64,000 nt of DNA from Mycosarcoma maydis (Eukaryota; Basidiomycota; Ustilaginomycetes; Ustilaginales): NCBI RefSeq assembly GCF_000328475.2, contig NC_026498.1, forward strand, positions 372,001-436,000. The letters run 5' to 3'. Positions 41,848 to 52,085 of this stretch are shown here, piece after piece (positions within the stretch are counted from its first letter, which is position 1; each line of letters starts with the position of its first letter). The notes under the pieces were generated by a model. The model searched no databases. It was not told where the DNA came from and saw only the letters and a program-made list of their open reading frames with translations. The translations under genes and the position numbers were made by a program.

Positions 41848-42837
41848 ATGTCGCTGGCCAAATCTGTCTACAACACCGTGTTCAAGCGTAACTCGGTTTA
41901 GTAAGTCTTTCCGGTCTAGCCACGCAGCCGTGCAACCGTCGCCAGAGATGCCACGACCCCGATAGCAGCTTTGCAAGCAAGGCCGCCAATACAACAAGCA
42001 AATCGGGCTGTGCGAAAGACAATCGCATAACCGCATCGTTCAAAGCGTTCAATTTGCATTGCATTGCTTGCTCAGACTCTGGCGACTTGTAGCACGCCAA
42101 CTTGCTCCAACAGTGCAATGCTGAATACTGACATCGACCGCCCTTTTGCTCGCATCGTCTTCTCCAACCGCGCACTTTGATTCGTACAGCGTCGGCTCCA
42201 TCTTCTTTGGCGCCTTTGCCTTCGGGATTGGCTACGACCTCGCTACCACAGCATGGTGGGACGCACATAACAAGGGCGTAAGTGTTGGACCTTTTTCGAC
42301 GAAACACTTTTCTTGAGTTCAGGCGGTAGATCATAACACAGTAGCATGGATTCCTCTTGGCCGGCGGTCTTATTGGAAGCGATTCACGAGCAGCAGCCAC
42401 GGTCGCTCGAAGGACCGGCCGGGGCAGTCAGCTGGTGTGGCCTCGACTCAACCGCTGCAAACATGATCGGCTCCAGGACGACAGTAGAGACAACGGCGGC
42501 GTCCGTGCGACTGCTTTGCATCGAAACATGCGACTTGAAGGATGAGCGTCGCGCATGATGAGACGGGGTGTCTGGCTGTACTAGAGCAAGGCATTTCCTC
42601 GTCGCGCTTTTCTACACCTGTTCAGCCGTCGTCGTGGGGATACATGCTGACTGCTTCCAGTCCGCCTTGGAACAAGAGGCGCTGTTTTGAATGTTCCTAA
42701 GCGATGCGTTTGGCGACTAACTGACCTTGTACTCGACTCTGCTCCCTGCGACTTGCCCGCATTCGCATCATGCATTTCAACGCCAACAGAAACAGTGGAA
42801 GGATATCCGAGGAAAGTACCTCGAGGACTCGGAGTAA
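41848..42837 (+). CDS. QCR9: Cytochrome bc1 complex subunit 9 (three very short exons)
   Basis: Exons 41848-41900 (53 nt), 42190-42277 (88 nt) and 42790-42837 (48 nt) join to a 62-residue protein starting MSLAKSVYNTVFKRNSVYVG. It then reads through the single transmembrane helix FFGAFAFGIGYDLAT and TAWWDAHNKG to end KQWKDIRGKYLEDSE, matching QCR9/UQCR10 over its whole length. Introns are 289 nt (GTAAGT..TACAG) and 512 nt (GTAAGT..AACAG, with a good branch site GACTAAC near 42715). It sits in the mitochondrial inner membrane in complex III next to cytochrome c1. No single frame reveals the gene; four fifths of the locus is intron. Confidence 0.95.
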
Positions 42838-45800
42838 CCGGATTGCCTCTCGATTCTTGCACATATATCATCCATCCTGTTGGCTCGACCTGAAATTTGA
42901 TCTTCAACTCGACTCGGTCAGCACAAGCTAAGCTTCTGAAAACACAATCCTGAGTAGCTTGTTTGCTGAAAGATGCAAAGATGGAGCGGTATAGAGCCGA
43001 GGTGCCAAGGTGATCTAGCTGGTTTCTCAAAGCACCGATGAGGGAGTGAGTGCATCTGATCGGGCTGTATCTGGTCGCATCGACTTGAACACAAGACACA
43101 AGCAGCGCATCAACATGCATAAAGTAACTTGCTGATTCGCACCATATAGCGTCGCCTGGTTGCCACGCATCTTGAGCCGAGGATTAGCTCGGATGGACAT
43201 GATTCGTGTGGCTCGGCCCATTCATTCTCGATGTAGCTCGATTGGTGATTCGAGCGTGGACACATGGCGCCCATCCGAGACTTTGTCGAAAAAAACGGCC
43301 TCTTGACTCGTGGCGACGAGTCAGTCGAATGTCGCTGCAACCAGCCAAGCAGCCGCTACCAGTTGATCTTCTTCACAGTGACTCGTGACTGGCTTGGCTT
43401 GAAATTTGGCCAAGTGTTGGGCGGGGCCAAAAACACGCTACTGTACGCAACGCGCCAACCAATCGAGACGGCTATCCAGCCAGCGGCTACGGATTGTCGT
43501 CGACTGGTGACTGTAACTGAGGAGCTTGGAGTGGACGCTTGTCCGCCTCTCGTCGCCACTGTTTGGGGTAATGCGAACCGAACCATTCGAGCCAGGCACA
43601 TCCGCGGAACCCCGGCTGGGAGGATCGAGCCAAGGAGTCGTGGGTGCAGTAGCGTGGAAAACCGCCCATCATTAATCGTGAATGTGAATCAAATCATTAA
43701 TCGTCAATGGATCGACGCCAGGAGGTGCCAAGCTAAGCGAAGCCTCAGCAGCAAGGTACACACAACTGAGACAGAAACACGAAGTTCAACATGAAGAACA
43801 AAAGAAAGCGAAAAAATAGGAGTCGCACCACGCAGACTGCGATACGTGTACGAGGTCTGCACCGTATCCTCGAAAATCAAACACGAATCACGAATCACGA
43901 ATCACGAATCACGAATTACGGGCGTGGGAGGGAAAGAAAGGGGCGACGATGGATCTGCTTATTCAATTCCAAGGCGCATGTCCCTTGCAGCAGGCGTTGC
44001 ATACCTCCTTTTTTTCTTGGACAAGGAGGGGGATCTCTCTGTAGCTGGTTGCTATTCTTGTGTGAAGCAAAGCTGATGGATCACGTATGGCTTAGCATCC
44101 AAGGATCTCAACCCAAGGCTGCAACGGAGACAGACTCGTCAGGGATAACGATGCACCGCACAGGTTGCAAGACGCGGTGTACGACAAACTTGGTCGGTGC
44201 CGAGTGATGCAAGCGGCTAGATGGCCTTCTTAAGAAGATACACGCTTGGTAGTCCAAGCGTCCAAGGAAGGGCGTCTCGCTTGAGTAACTCACGACGACT
44301 GAGTACAGACGGATGCTGGACCCGCCCAACGGTACACATGAACATGCACAACCTCCAGGCGAGGCTGATCCGGATTGAGCAAGCTTGGACAAAGGCAGGG
44401 ACGAGCTAGTGAGATTGGACAGCCGCAACTCTCCTTGCTTGTCGAGCTGCACACTGCCTATTCCGACAAGACTCCTTGAAGCAGTCATGATCCACGATTC
44501 GCGATTGATGGACGATGGTATTTTAAATAGTTTTGGCGGATGTCACTCACATTTCTGACGTGTGGCTTGATGCCTGATGACTTGCCACGTACGTACTCTC
44601 ACATAGTACAGCAACCACAGCAACCACAGCGACCACAGCATCCACAGCTGTCAAGACACTCATCGACTTTCACCTCTTGCGGGGGCGTAGGAATGTCAGC
44701 GTTTGCTGTCGATCTGTCTGTGTCACTCTCTCTCTTCGCGCTTCGCTACTGTAAGATCAGCTGGATGACCCAGCTGAGTCGTTCACTTTGGCGATTTACG
44801 ACATTCCTCGACGCCATTCGAGTGCCGTTGCCGTTGCCGACCGCCAACCGAATCCCGTTTCTAGTGTGCTATGCTCGCTTGGCTCGAATGCGTCCACGAG
44901 GAGAGCGCACATGCGTCGTTGCCCCATTCCGCGTGTATCTCTCGCTACGGTCATCATCAGCTAGCTTAGCTTGTCGTCGACACTGATCCGCAATTCTTTC
45001 GTATCAGCACCTCGCGTGCTTCTTCCCTGCGTACCTGAGCTTGATTGAATCAAATGCCACGCTCCTTGCTGTCATCTGCATCTTTCTCCCTCCCTGCTCC
45101 ATCCTCAACCATCTCCACTACCGCTGCTGTACTTACTCCCGTCTCCCTCTTTGTCGTCTCTGAATCGTTTGCTGCTCTTTTCCTTTCACCAAACACACCC
45201 TCGTTGCCTAACCTTTTCACCCTCCCATCCTCGTCCTCGTCCTCGTCTACAATCCTGTTCTTCCTCTTCATCCCCTTCCTCCACCATCAACCTCGCTTTC
45301 GCATCCTCATAGACTGCATCTCGCTCTTTCAATTCATCTTTCTCCGTTCGTATCAGCATCATCGTCTACATCATCCCACCGTCTACGCAAAACTCGCCCG
45401 TTAAACGACCATCATCACGTTTCTCCAGTCCAAAACCAGCTTGGCATAGCTTAATACCCACCCTGCTTGCTACGATACTTTGCATCTATCTGTCTATTTT
45501 CTCCTAAATCGCGCAGCCATCCACCATCAAGCTCCCACTTGCTCCTGTTCTTGGCTGCTGCTCCACTCGCTCCTCGCCCCACTCGACTGCAGCTGACGCC
45601 TCAACGTCACTAACCACCGCTTTTACTCGTCCCAACTGCCACGCTGCGCTTTCGTATTTCAGCTGCCTTGCTCTCACACCTAGCCACGTCCGCTCCCTTC
45701 GCACTCTTAACGCTTCCAATCTGCCGTACCAGCTTGTCCACTACCTATTGAAACATGTGGACGAGTCGTTCTTAGACCAAACCGTCTCTGTCAGCCTTGC

Positions 45801-45901
45801 TCATTCCAAACACCAACCCTATCACTCCATCTCCCGACTCATCCCAACGGCAGGCCCGTCCATCCCAATCTGACGCCATCACACACCTTCCCAACAGCGT
45901 C
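42838..45901. other. 3-kb region with heptamer array and CT-rich leader, no certain gene
   Basis: Holds the CACGAAT array at 43882-43916 and, from about 45060 to 45900, a markedly CT-rich stretch that is probably the long leader/promoter of the 45902 gene. Frames such as 43264-43794 (plus, 176 codons) and 44540-44986 (plus, 148 codons) begin with ATG but have no domain or signal peptide that I can recognise. Confidence 0.4.
43882..43916. repeat. Tandem array of the 7-bp unit CACGAAT (five copies)
   Basis: Five contiguous CACGAAT units, followed by TACG. Confidence 0.9.
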
Positions 45902-48900
45902 ATGTCGAGGGCTTCCATCGCCGAAAGCCATGCAGTCGATGCTGGCATGTCGCGGGCTGCCTCCAGAGCAGGCAGCATCTCAACTCTGTGGAGCTCTGCA
46001 GAAGTACCATTCTGTCTAGATCCTCGTGCCGAATCCTCGTTCGATAATCTTGATCTGCAACCCTCTCGCTGCCAATCGATCGCAGGTTCCATATCCCACA
46101 ACTCGGCACGATCTAGTCAAATCTCGATGGACTTTACCAGGCCCAGTATTGACATCCCAGACGACTACCCTCGAAGGCCCGATACCATTCGTCTCACTCC
46201 GCCCCGCGCTGCCCCATCTGTTTCTGCTTCTGCTTCCAACACCAGTGCCTCTCCCAGTCGCTTACCTTCTTTCCGCATCGGTACCATTGACGAGGAAATG
46301 GCAGTAAACGCTTCCTCGCCCATCTCCCACTTTCCTTACCAGCCTCCAACTCTCGTCGCTCAGCACAAGCTTCTCTCTTCCCGTTTTTCAGAGGACACGG
46401 TCGATGAAGAGCCTCGCATTCCCCATTCGGCATCTCAAGGCACTTTCGGTCCTCGCCTCTCGGCGCCTCGCAAGTCCTCTGGCGCTTCCGACGCTTTCAA
46501 CACCGACTCATCCAGATCCTCATCCATGCTGCACTCGGATCCCTCTACGCAACCCAGATCCCAAGCCTCCGCTCAGGCCGCCTCGGATCTCTATCGTCGT
46601 GCCTACCGCTTCTTTGATAAGGAATACACAGTGCAGCAATCCGTGGACTCTGGACCCATGATCGCATCATCACCCGAGAACCCAAACGCTTTCGGCCAGG
46701 CAGGCCACCTTGATCGCCCTTCTCTCAACGGTAGCGACCTTTCACACGAGGATTCCTTGCCCTCAAGCTCTCGCTCTCGGACCTCGACGCAGGCGAGCTT
46801 CTCCGACTCGGCCTCAGCCTGGAGCACCGAAGACGCTTCCAATCGACCTCATGCTTGGGCGCCTGTCGTCGTCACCTCAGAGCATTCAAAATCCAAAGCT
46901 GACGTGACTCTGAAGCATGCAGCCACCACACTCACTGCCGGTGGCCTGCGTGGTTCATCATCGAAACAACACGACGGCCTTAGCATCCCCTCCCTTCCTT
47001 CAATGCCCAGCTTCAATTCGTCCTTGACCGTGACGGCTGCCAATCACGCTAAAAACGTTCGACGTCGTCCCAGCACCGCAGACGTGTACAGTCAAGCTTC
47101 TCAGCTCTCATCGCAGGCCAATTCGAACCTGCCTCTGCCTGCATTGCAGTCCTCTTACTCTTCCACCGACGCCGTTCGCTATCAAGCACACTCCTACATC
47201 CCACCTCCAGCAATCTCTCCAACTTGCAATCCGGTCTACCCCGATATCGTCGCCGACATGGACAAGAAACCGACCAACACGCGGCTGTTGCGTGGCCGTG
47301 TCGCCTCAACACCCAAACTACGTCTTGAAGCCAACTCACTGTTCCCCGCCCAACAAGCTCTGCATCTCCAACATCCTGTTCCTCCTCTACCTGTAAAGTC
47401 GGCTCTTCGCACTGGTGACCGTCGTCCTTCTACCTCGCAGACCGACGGCCGCGAACCTTTCTTTGGCCGGCGCTTCCGCTCGCGTACTCTCGGTGAAGCA
47501 GACTGCGACCAGGCATCCAAAGCGCATGTCACCTTTGGCAATGCTGTGCCACAAGCCGCACCTTTGCTTGCTTCGCCTCTCCGACCGCCTATCCTGTCAA
47601 GCTTGTCACCTGCCGGAGCAACTTGTCTTGCTTCTCAGCGACATCCGAGCCAAGCGTCTGCAATCAGCTCGGAGCTCGCTTCTCCCCTCTATGCTATGCA
47701 GCCAACACCAGGCTCGTCTATCTGCTCTGCCAGCTCCCCTGCTACCACGTTGAGCTCGCTTCCCGTAACTCCTCGTACTGCCAGCGCCTTTCCTTCTTCT
47801 CGCCCCAAGAGCCGTGGCAACAGCTCGGCATCCAAGCCAGGAGGAGCAGGCTGGGCTTCGTACCTGAATTCGGGCTTGACGCTCCACCTCGAAGGCGATC
47901 ACGGTCGCGCTTGCCAGATAGACATGACTTATCTCGGCTACGATCCCTTCGGAAGGCCAGAACAGCTGGTCGAAGGAACCGAAGAAGCTCGTGCCATCAC
48001 GCCAAAGCGACCCAAATCGAGAGGCGACAAGGACCTAGAGGCCGAGCAGTCGGGCACGCTCGAGTTTGGTCCCAGCGATGAGCTACCACTCGACGCCTAC
48101 ACGTTTGATCTTGGACGCAAGTGGGAAGCATCGGCACTTCTCAAACATCTCACTGTGGGTGAGGAAACCAAGGCGGATCTGCTAACGCGCCAGGCAGCGC
48201 TCTCGCTCAACACGCTCGGCAACCACGAGGTGGCGGGCTACGAGCGCAAAGGAAGACTTGCTTGGAAATTTGCCTACAGTGTCGAGGCGGACGTCGCATC
48301 TGCAGACAGACGTAGACTAGTCCCACTCAGGTTCTCGTGCTCAGCGACATTGCTGAATCCGGAACGTGCAAAGAAGTCGAGATTCATCAACTTGGTCAAG
48401 AAACAGATGGTGCCAACCTTAGCATCCAAGGCCATTGTGAATGTAGCAACACCAACAGATTCTCCTCGATCTGGTTCGTGCACCTACGAAGATCGTTCGA
48501 GTACCGCAACCGCATCTCCCGCCTCTCAACACGTTTCCAACAGGCCCGTGATCGCTGCGTCGCAGCTGCAGCCGTACCCGCTACAGCATTTCAGCTCGCC
48601 GGTTCGACGCAACACCGGCGACCAGATCCGGTGCGGCGCTTACAACAGTCCGCTGCGTCAGCTCAGCCGCGCAACCATGTCATCCAACAGCTGTACTTCG
48701 GCCGACTCAAGTTTCTGTTCTCAGCCCACGACGCCGGGTCGCGACGCTGCTGGTTCAGAGAACTCTGCCAGGATGCTCCTCCAGGCATCGCCCGTCTCGG
48801 CACAATTCGGTCAGACAGGTGCAAGTCAGCGCCAGCTCCAAACGTTGGCGAGTGGCACCACTGCCGCCGGTCCTTTACTGCAAGCCGAGCTTGGCCAGGT

Positions 48901-49762
48901 ACAAGACAATGCAGGCAGGAGGTTGCAAGAGAAGGCGTCCTTGGCATCGCTCAGTGCCTCGTCAATGAGCTCAGGCAGTGTGCACCAGGCCAAGCCCATC
49001 ATGATCAACGGACGCAAGCTGATCCCCATCAGCCTGCCTGCTGGGCTTGCGCGCAAGAGTCGCATCGACCCTGCGCTGTTGCGTGCCAACGTAGTGGCAA
49101 CTGGACCTGGTGCTACTGTTGCAGAGAGGCAGCGAAGCACCTCGATGAATTCGGCTGGATCCGTTTCCGACCACAGCCACCAGCGTCGGGCACCAAAGCA
49201 GGATGCTAACGAGGGAATCCGATGTCTTCTGTCGGACCAGCCTCGCGTGGGGGCTAGCTCGAGCCGACCACCCACGGCATCGGAGACGATCAAACGCGAA
49301 TATCTTGCTCGCACCGCCTCGGAACAATCGAGCCCGACAACAACAGCGCCGACGTTGCGACATCAGAAGTCGTTTGCTGGCGCCATCCTGACGCCTTTGT
49401 CGTTTGCCGATGAACAGAGCCAGGCAAGGAGGCGACGCAGCAAGACCAACGAGGATGGACGGCTGCGGCCGTTCACCGCAGATGCATGGGGCGAGTCGCA
49501 GTATCCGACTCGCGAACAGCAGATGCGTGCGCTCAGCCAACAGCATCGACCCCCGACGGGTGGTGAGGCTACTCTGCACTCGCAAACCATGACTGTGCCA
49601 CGCGGTTTCAGAAGCGCCTTTGTGGATGGTGAAGGCGTCAAGCCGCTTCCTGCACCACCGCGCCCGCACAACCGGCCGAGAACTGCACAGACCATTACCG
49701 CTGCGCCCGAACAGTCGCTATACCACGCACCTATGCGTGCGGTGCAAGGCGTTCGATCGTAG
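45902..49762 (+). CDS. Large Ser-rich protein of unknown function with one conserved-looking block
   Basis: 1286 residues from ATG 45902 (MSRASIAESHAVDAGMSRAA); the frame is open 35 codons upstream without an ATG. Most of the protein is disordered Ser/Pro/Ala-rich sequence with many SR, SP and RxxS motifs typical of kinase targets. Between about residues 645 and 860 the composition becomes ordered: GWASYLNSGLTLHLEGDHGRACQ, DAYTFDLGRKWEASALLKHL, then VAGYERKGRLAWKFAYSVEA and LVPLRFSCSATLLNPERA followed by the basic segment KKSRFINLVKKQ. I do not recognise a named family. The C-terminus is again low-complexity with PAPPRPHNRPR. A regulatory or cytoskeletal scaffold is plausible but unsupported. 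Confidence 0.75.
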   Translation: MSRASIAESHAVDAGMSRAASRAGSISTLWSSAEVPFCLDPRAESSFDNLDLQPSRCQSIAGSISHNSARSSQISMDFTRPSIDIPDDYPRRPDTIRLTPPRAAPSVSASASNTSASPSRLPSFRIGTIDEEMAVNASSPISHFPYQPPTLVAQHKLLSSRFSEDTVDEEPRIPHSASQGTFGPRLSAPRKSSGASDAFNTDSSRSSSMLHSDPSTQPRSQASAQAASDLYRRAYRFFDKEYTVQQSVDSGPMIASSPENPNAFGQAGHLDRPSLNGSDLSHEDSLPSSSRSRTSTQASFSDSASAWSTEDASNRPHAWAPVVVTSEHSKSKADVTLKHAATTLTAGGLRGSSSKQHDGLSIPSLPSMPSFNSSLTVTAANHAKNVRRRPSTADVYSQASQLSSQANSNLPLPALQSSYSSTDAVRYQAHSYIPPPAISPTCNPVYPDIVADMDKKPTNTRLLRGRVASTPKLRLEANSLFPAQQALHLQHPVPPLPVKSALRTGDRRPSTSQTDGREPFFGRRFRSRTLGEADCDQASKAHVTFGNAVPQAAPLLASPLRPPILSSLSPAGATCLASQRHPSQASAISSELASPLYAMQPTPGSSICSASSPATTLSSLPVTPRTASAFPSSRPKSRGNSSASKPGGAGWASYLNSGLTLHLEGDHGRACQIDMTYLGYDPFGRPEQLVEGTEEARAITPKRPKSRGDKDLEAEQSGTLEFGPSDELPLDAYTFDLGRKWEASALLKHLTVGEETKADLLTRQAALSLNTLGNHEVAGYERKGRLAWKFAYSVEADVASADRRRLVPLRFSCSATLLNPERAKKSRFINLVKKQMVPTLASKAIVNVATPTDSPRSGSCTYEDRSSTATASPASQHVSNRPVIAASQLQPYPLQHFSSPVRRNTGDQIRCGAYNSPLRQLSRATMSSNSCTSADSSFCSQPTTPGRDAAGSENSARMLLQASPVSAQFGQTGASQRQLQTLASGTTAAGPLLQAELGQVQDNAGRRLQEKASLASLSASSMSSGSVHQAKPIMINGRKLIPISLPAGLARKSRIDPALLRANVVATGPGATVAERQRSTSMNSAGSVSDHSHQRRAPKQDANEGIRCLLSDQPRVGASSSRPPTASETIKREYLARTASEQSSPTTTAPTLRHQKSFAGAILTPLSFADEQSQARRRRSKTNEDGRLRPFTADAWGESQYPTREQQMRALSQQHRPPTGGEATLHSQTMTVPRGFRSAFVDGEGVKPLPAPPRPHNRPRTAQTITAAPEQSLYHAPMRAVQGVRS

Positions 49763-50359
49763 CTATTGCATCGTAGGCATTGCGCGCGATGTGGCGTCCT
49801 TTTTTGACTATCGTTCATTCATTCATACACACACAGTCTCTCTCTCTGGTAGATACCTTTACGCTTTCGTTTGCTACGGTAACAATTGCATTTGCTTTGC
49901 ATCTCGTCAGTTCAGCGTCCGAGATTGAGATTGAGATAGTTTCTTGGGTTGCGCAAAGGCTAGATTCAACTGTGGGAATGCGAATGTGGGACGATTCATC
50001 TGTATGATTCTCAGGCGCAGTGGTACCTTATCAGTCGGTGTATTGATGAAGCGGTGAAAGGGACAGGGTGGGTTGGAAGCAGGCGGGGGGAGCGAGATGT
50101 AGATGGCGTGATGTGGGAAGATTTGGGTGGGTGTGATGTCCCACAGAGGCTGTGTCGGAGCAACGTACGGCTTTCACGATTTCGAGTGGCTGTGTCGAGC
50201 ATTGACGCCCGCCGTTGGCAGTTGGCAGTTTGCCAAATGAGACTGACTTTAGCGATCCGTGGATGTGCTTCGACCAACAAGGTATATAAGCTCGTGATTG
50301 GGATGTGGTTAGAGGTTTCGTTCCACAAGCATCCGGATTCACGATCAGTGTGTTGCAAG
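49763..50359 (+). other. Intergenic region with TATA box for the 50360 gene
   Basis: No gene. TATATAAG at 50283-50290 lies 70 bases before the ATG of the next gene, the same octamer and similar distance as at 15027. Confidence 0.6.
50283..50290 (+). promoter_or_regulatory. TATA box of the 50360 secreted repeat protein
   Basis: TATATAAG, 70 bases upstream of the ATG. Confidence 0.7.
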
Positions 50360-51574
50360 ATGTTTTGGCGCAAACAGGTACTGGTGGCTATGGCGATTGC
50401 AATGCTGACCACCTCGGTCGCGTATGCCGGTCCGATGGGCGGTCGTAAGCAGCAGCGCTCGCGTCGCATCGCATCGCGCGTCCAGATCTCCGCTGATCGC
50501 ACCTACGCTCACATCGACAAGCGCAACCAGCGCGAGCACGCACGATTCGACAATTCTCCACCCCCACAACCGACGTCTGGCTTCGACATGCGCAAGAGAC
50601 AGGTGCATGTGGATGCAAACGACGCCTTGGTAATCCCCGGCCCTGGACACGATCACCTCCCTGGATTCCAAGGTAACGATAATCCGCCCTACCCGTTTCC
50701 GCAGCCGAAACACGGACACCATCCTCCTGCTACCGCTGGTGATGCCGAAGCCGATCGCGCGCAACCAGTCGACGTTCCCATTGGCAAGCGCGACCAGCGC
50801 GAGCTGGAAGGATTCGACCATTCTCCACCCCCACAACCGACGTCTGGCTTGGACATGCGCAAGAGAGAGATGCCTGTCGTTCACATTGGCAAGCGCGACC
50901 AGCGCGAGCTGGAAGGATTCGACCATTCTCCACCCCCACAACCGACGTCTGGCTTGGACATGCGCAAGAGAGAGATGCATGGCGATGCTAGCGACGCCTT
51001 GGTAATCCCGGACGGTGGACATGATCACCTACCAGGATTCCAAGGTAACGATAATCCGCCCGATCCGTTTCCGCAGCCGAAACACGGACACCATCCTACG
51101 GCTATCGCTGGTGATGCCGAAACCGATCCAGCGCAACTGGTCGACGTCCCTTCTGTAGGTCGCAAGTGCACTAAGCCGTCCACCGAGGCTGAGCAAGCGG
51201 ATACTCAACACCTCACCAAGCGCGACAATGGTGGTACTCCGTCTGGCCCATTTACTCGCGGTGAAACATCGGTCGTCATTACGTCTCAACTCGAATCGCA
51301 TCCGTCAAACAAGTCCATCTTTGGTCGCTGTCTTTGCGGTCGTACGCTGATGGAGGAGGATCAGGGAATCTCGGGGATCTGCGCAACCAGGTTTGTCTTG
51401 AGCGCCACGCCTACGGCCAGTTGCAAGTTCCAAGGCTTGACCTCTGCCACTTGCGTAGAACACGGCGGCAGCGAGAACATGTCCGAGGGCGACGACGTGT
51501 GGTGGCAGAAAGCCTTCTGTAAGAGATGCAGAGACGCAGGCGGCTTCAGTCACGAGTGGTTCCAGTGCCCTTAA
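50360..51574 (+). CDS. Secreted Kex2-type repeat protein with Cys-rich C-terminal domain
   Basis: 404 residues from ATG 50360 (MFWRKQVLVAMAIAMLTTSV, signal peptide to about residue 23). Repeats of two kinds alternate. Type A is KR-[DN]QRE..[GR]FD[HN]SPPPQPTSG followed by [FL]DMRKR (residues 54-80, 144-169, 179-204). Type B is DALVIP..GHDHLPGFQGNDNPP with PFPQPKHGHH (88-121 and 212-245). Each type-A unit is flanked by KR sites, so Kex2 cleavage would release Pro-rich peptides and His/Pro/Asp-rich peptides. A further TKR at 287-288 would free a C-terminal domain of about 115 residues with eight cysteines (324, 326, 341, 355, 365, 387, 390, 403), probably disulphide-bonded. Unknown family; secreted, possibly wall- or host-interacting. 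Second KEP-like gene in the window. Confidence 0.88.
   Translation: MFWRKQVLVAMAIAMLTTSVAYAGPMGGRKQQRSRRIASRVQISADRTYAHIDKRNQREHARFDNSPPPQPTSGFDMRKRQVHVDANDALVIPGPGHDHLPGFQGNDNPPYPFPQPKHGHHPPATAGDAEADRAQPVDVPIGKRDQRELEGFDHSPPPQPTSGLDMRKREMPVVHIGKRDQRELEGFDHSPPPQPTSGLDMRKREMHGDASDALVIPDGGHDHLPGFQGNDNPPDPFPQPKHGHHPTAIAGDAETDPAQLVDVPSVGRKCTKPSTEAEQADTQHLTKRDNGGTPSGPFTRGETSVVITSQLESHPSNKSIFGRCLCGRTLMEEDQGISGICATRFVLSATPTASCKFQGLTSATCVEHGGSENMSEGDDVWWQKAFCKRCRDAGGFSHEWFQCP
50783..50977 (+). repeat. 105-bp in-frame tandem duplication in the 50360 gene
   Basis: Unit 50783-50887 is followed by a copy from 50888 whose first 90 bases are virtually identical; a more diverged relative lies at about 50513-50602. 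Confidence 0.85.
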
Positions 51575-52085
51575 CGCTCAACACCTTATGATCGTGTCAG
51601 GTTGCAACAACAGTCGTGACTGAGCCACTTCTTATCCCCCTTCCAGCTTACGTCCTACATTGTGATCCGGCTCCATGTCTCCATTCGTCCCCATTTGCTG
51701 CGTTTTTCTTCCGTTCGTGACTCGCGAATCTCACTTTTTCCTTTTAACCTCAGTCGTTAGTCTGTCTCAGAGCCAGGAACGAAGCCTTGGTGTGTGAGCA
51801 TGAGCCACAACGTGCAAGCGCAATTTGTCTGGGGGTTTCAACAGCTTTTCGCTGCTTGCAGAGCTGGTCCGATTTGATTTGATTGGATTGGATTTGATAT
51901 GATTCGATGCATTTGACTGCGAATCCCATTTACGATTGCGGTACACGGTAGAGCATGGCTGCGATTCGGATACGACGGTGTGAGAGGTGGAGAGGATGAC
52001 AAGATACTATCTTACGGCTTGAGAAGGAATGTGGAGCATATGCGACATGTGCGTGCTGTGAAATGCATCAGCGTGGTACTCACGA
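51575..52085. other. Convergent spacer, no gene seen
   Basis: Between the 50360 gene and effector-like gene A. Contains a GATTTGATT/GATTGGATT iteration near 51872-51905. Confidence 0.45.

Noticed and set aside
42555..42650. Possible C/D-box snoRNA in QCR9 intron 2 (ATGATGA and CTGA about 90 bases apart)
   Set aside because: No terminal stem pairing around the two boxes and no convincing C'/D' boxes; the boxes are short enough to occur by chance.
43264..43794. 176-codon ATG-started plus-strand frame
   Set aside because: No signal peptide or domain and ordinary composition; insufficient support to call a gene.
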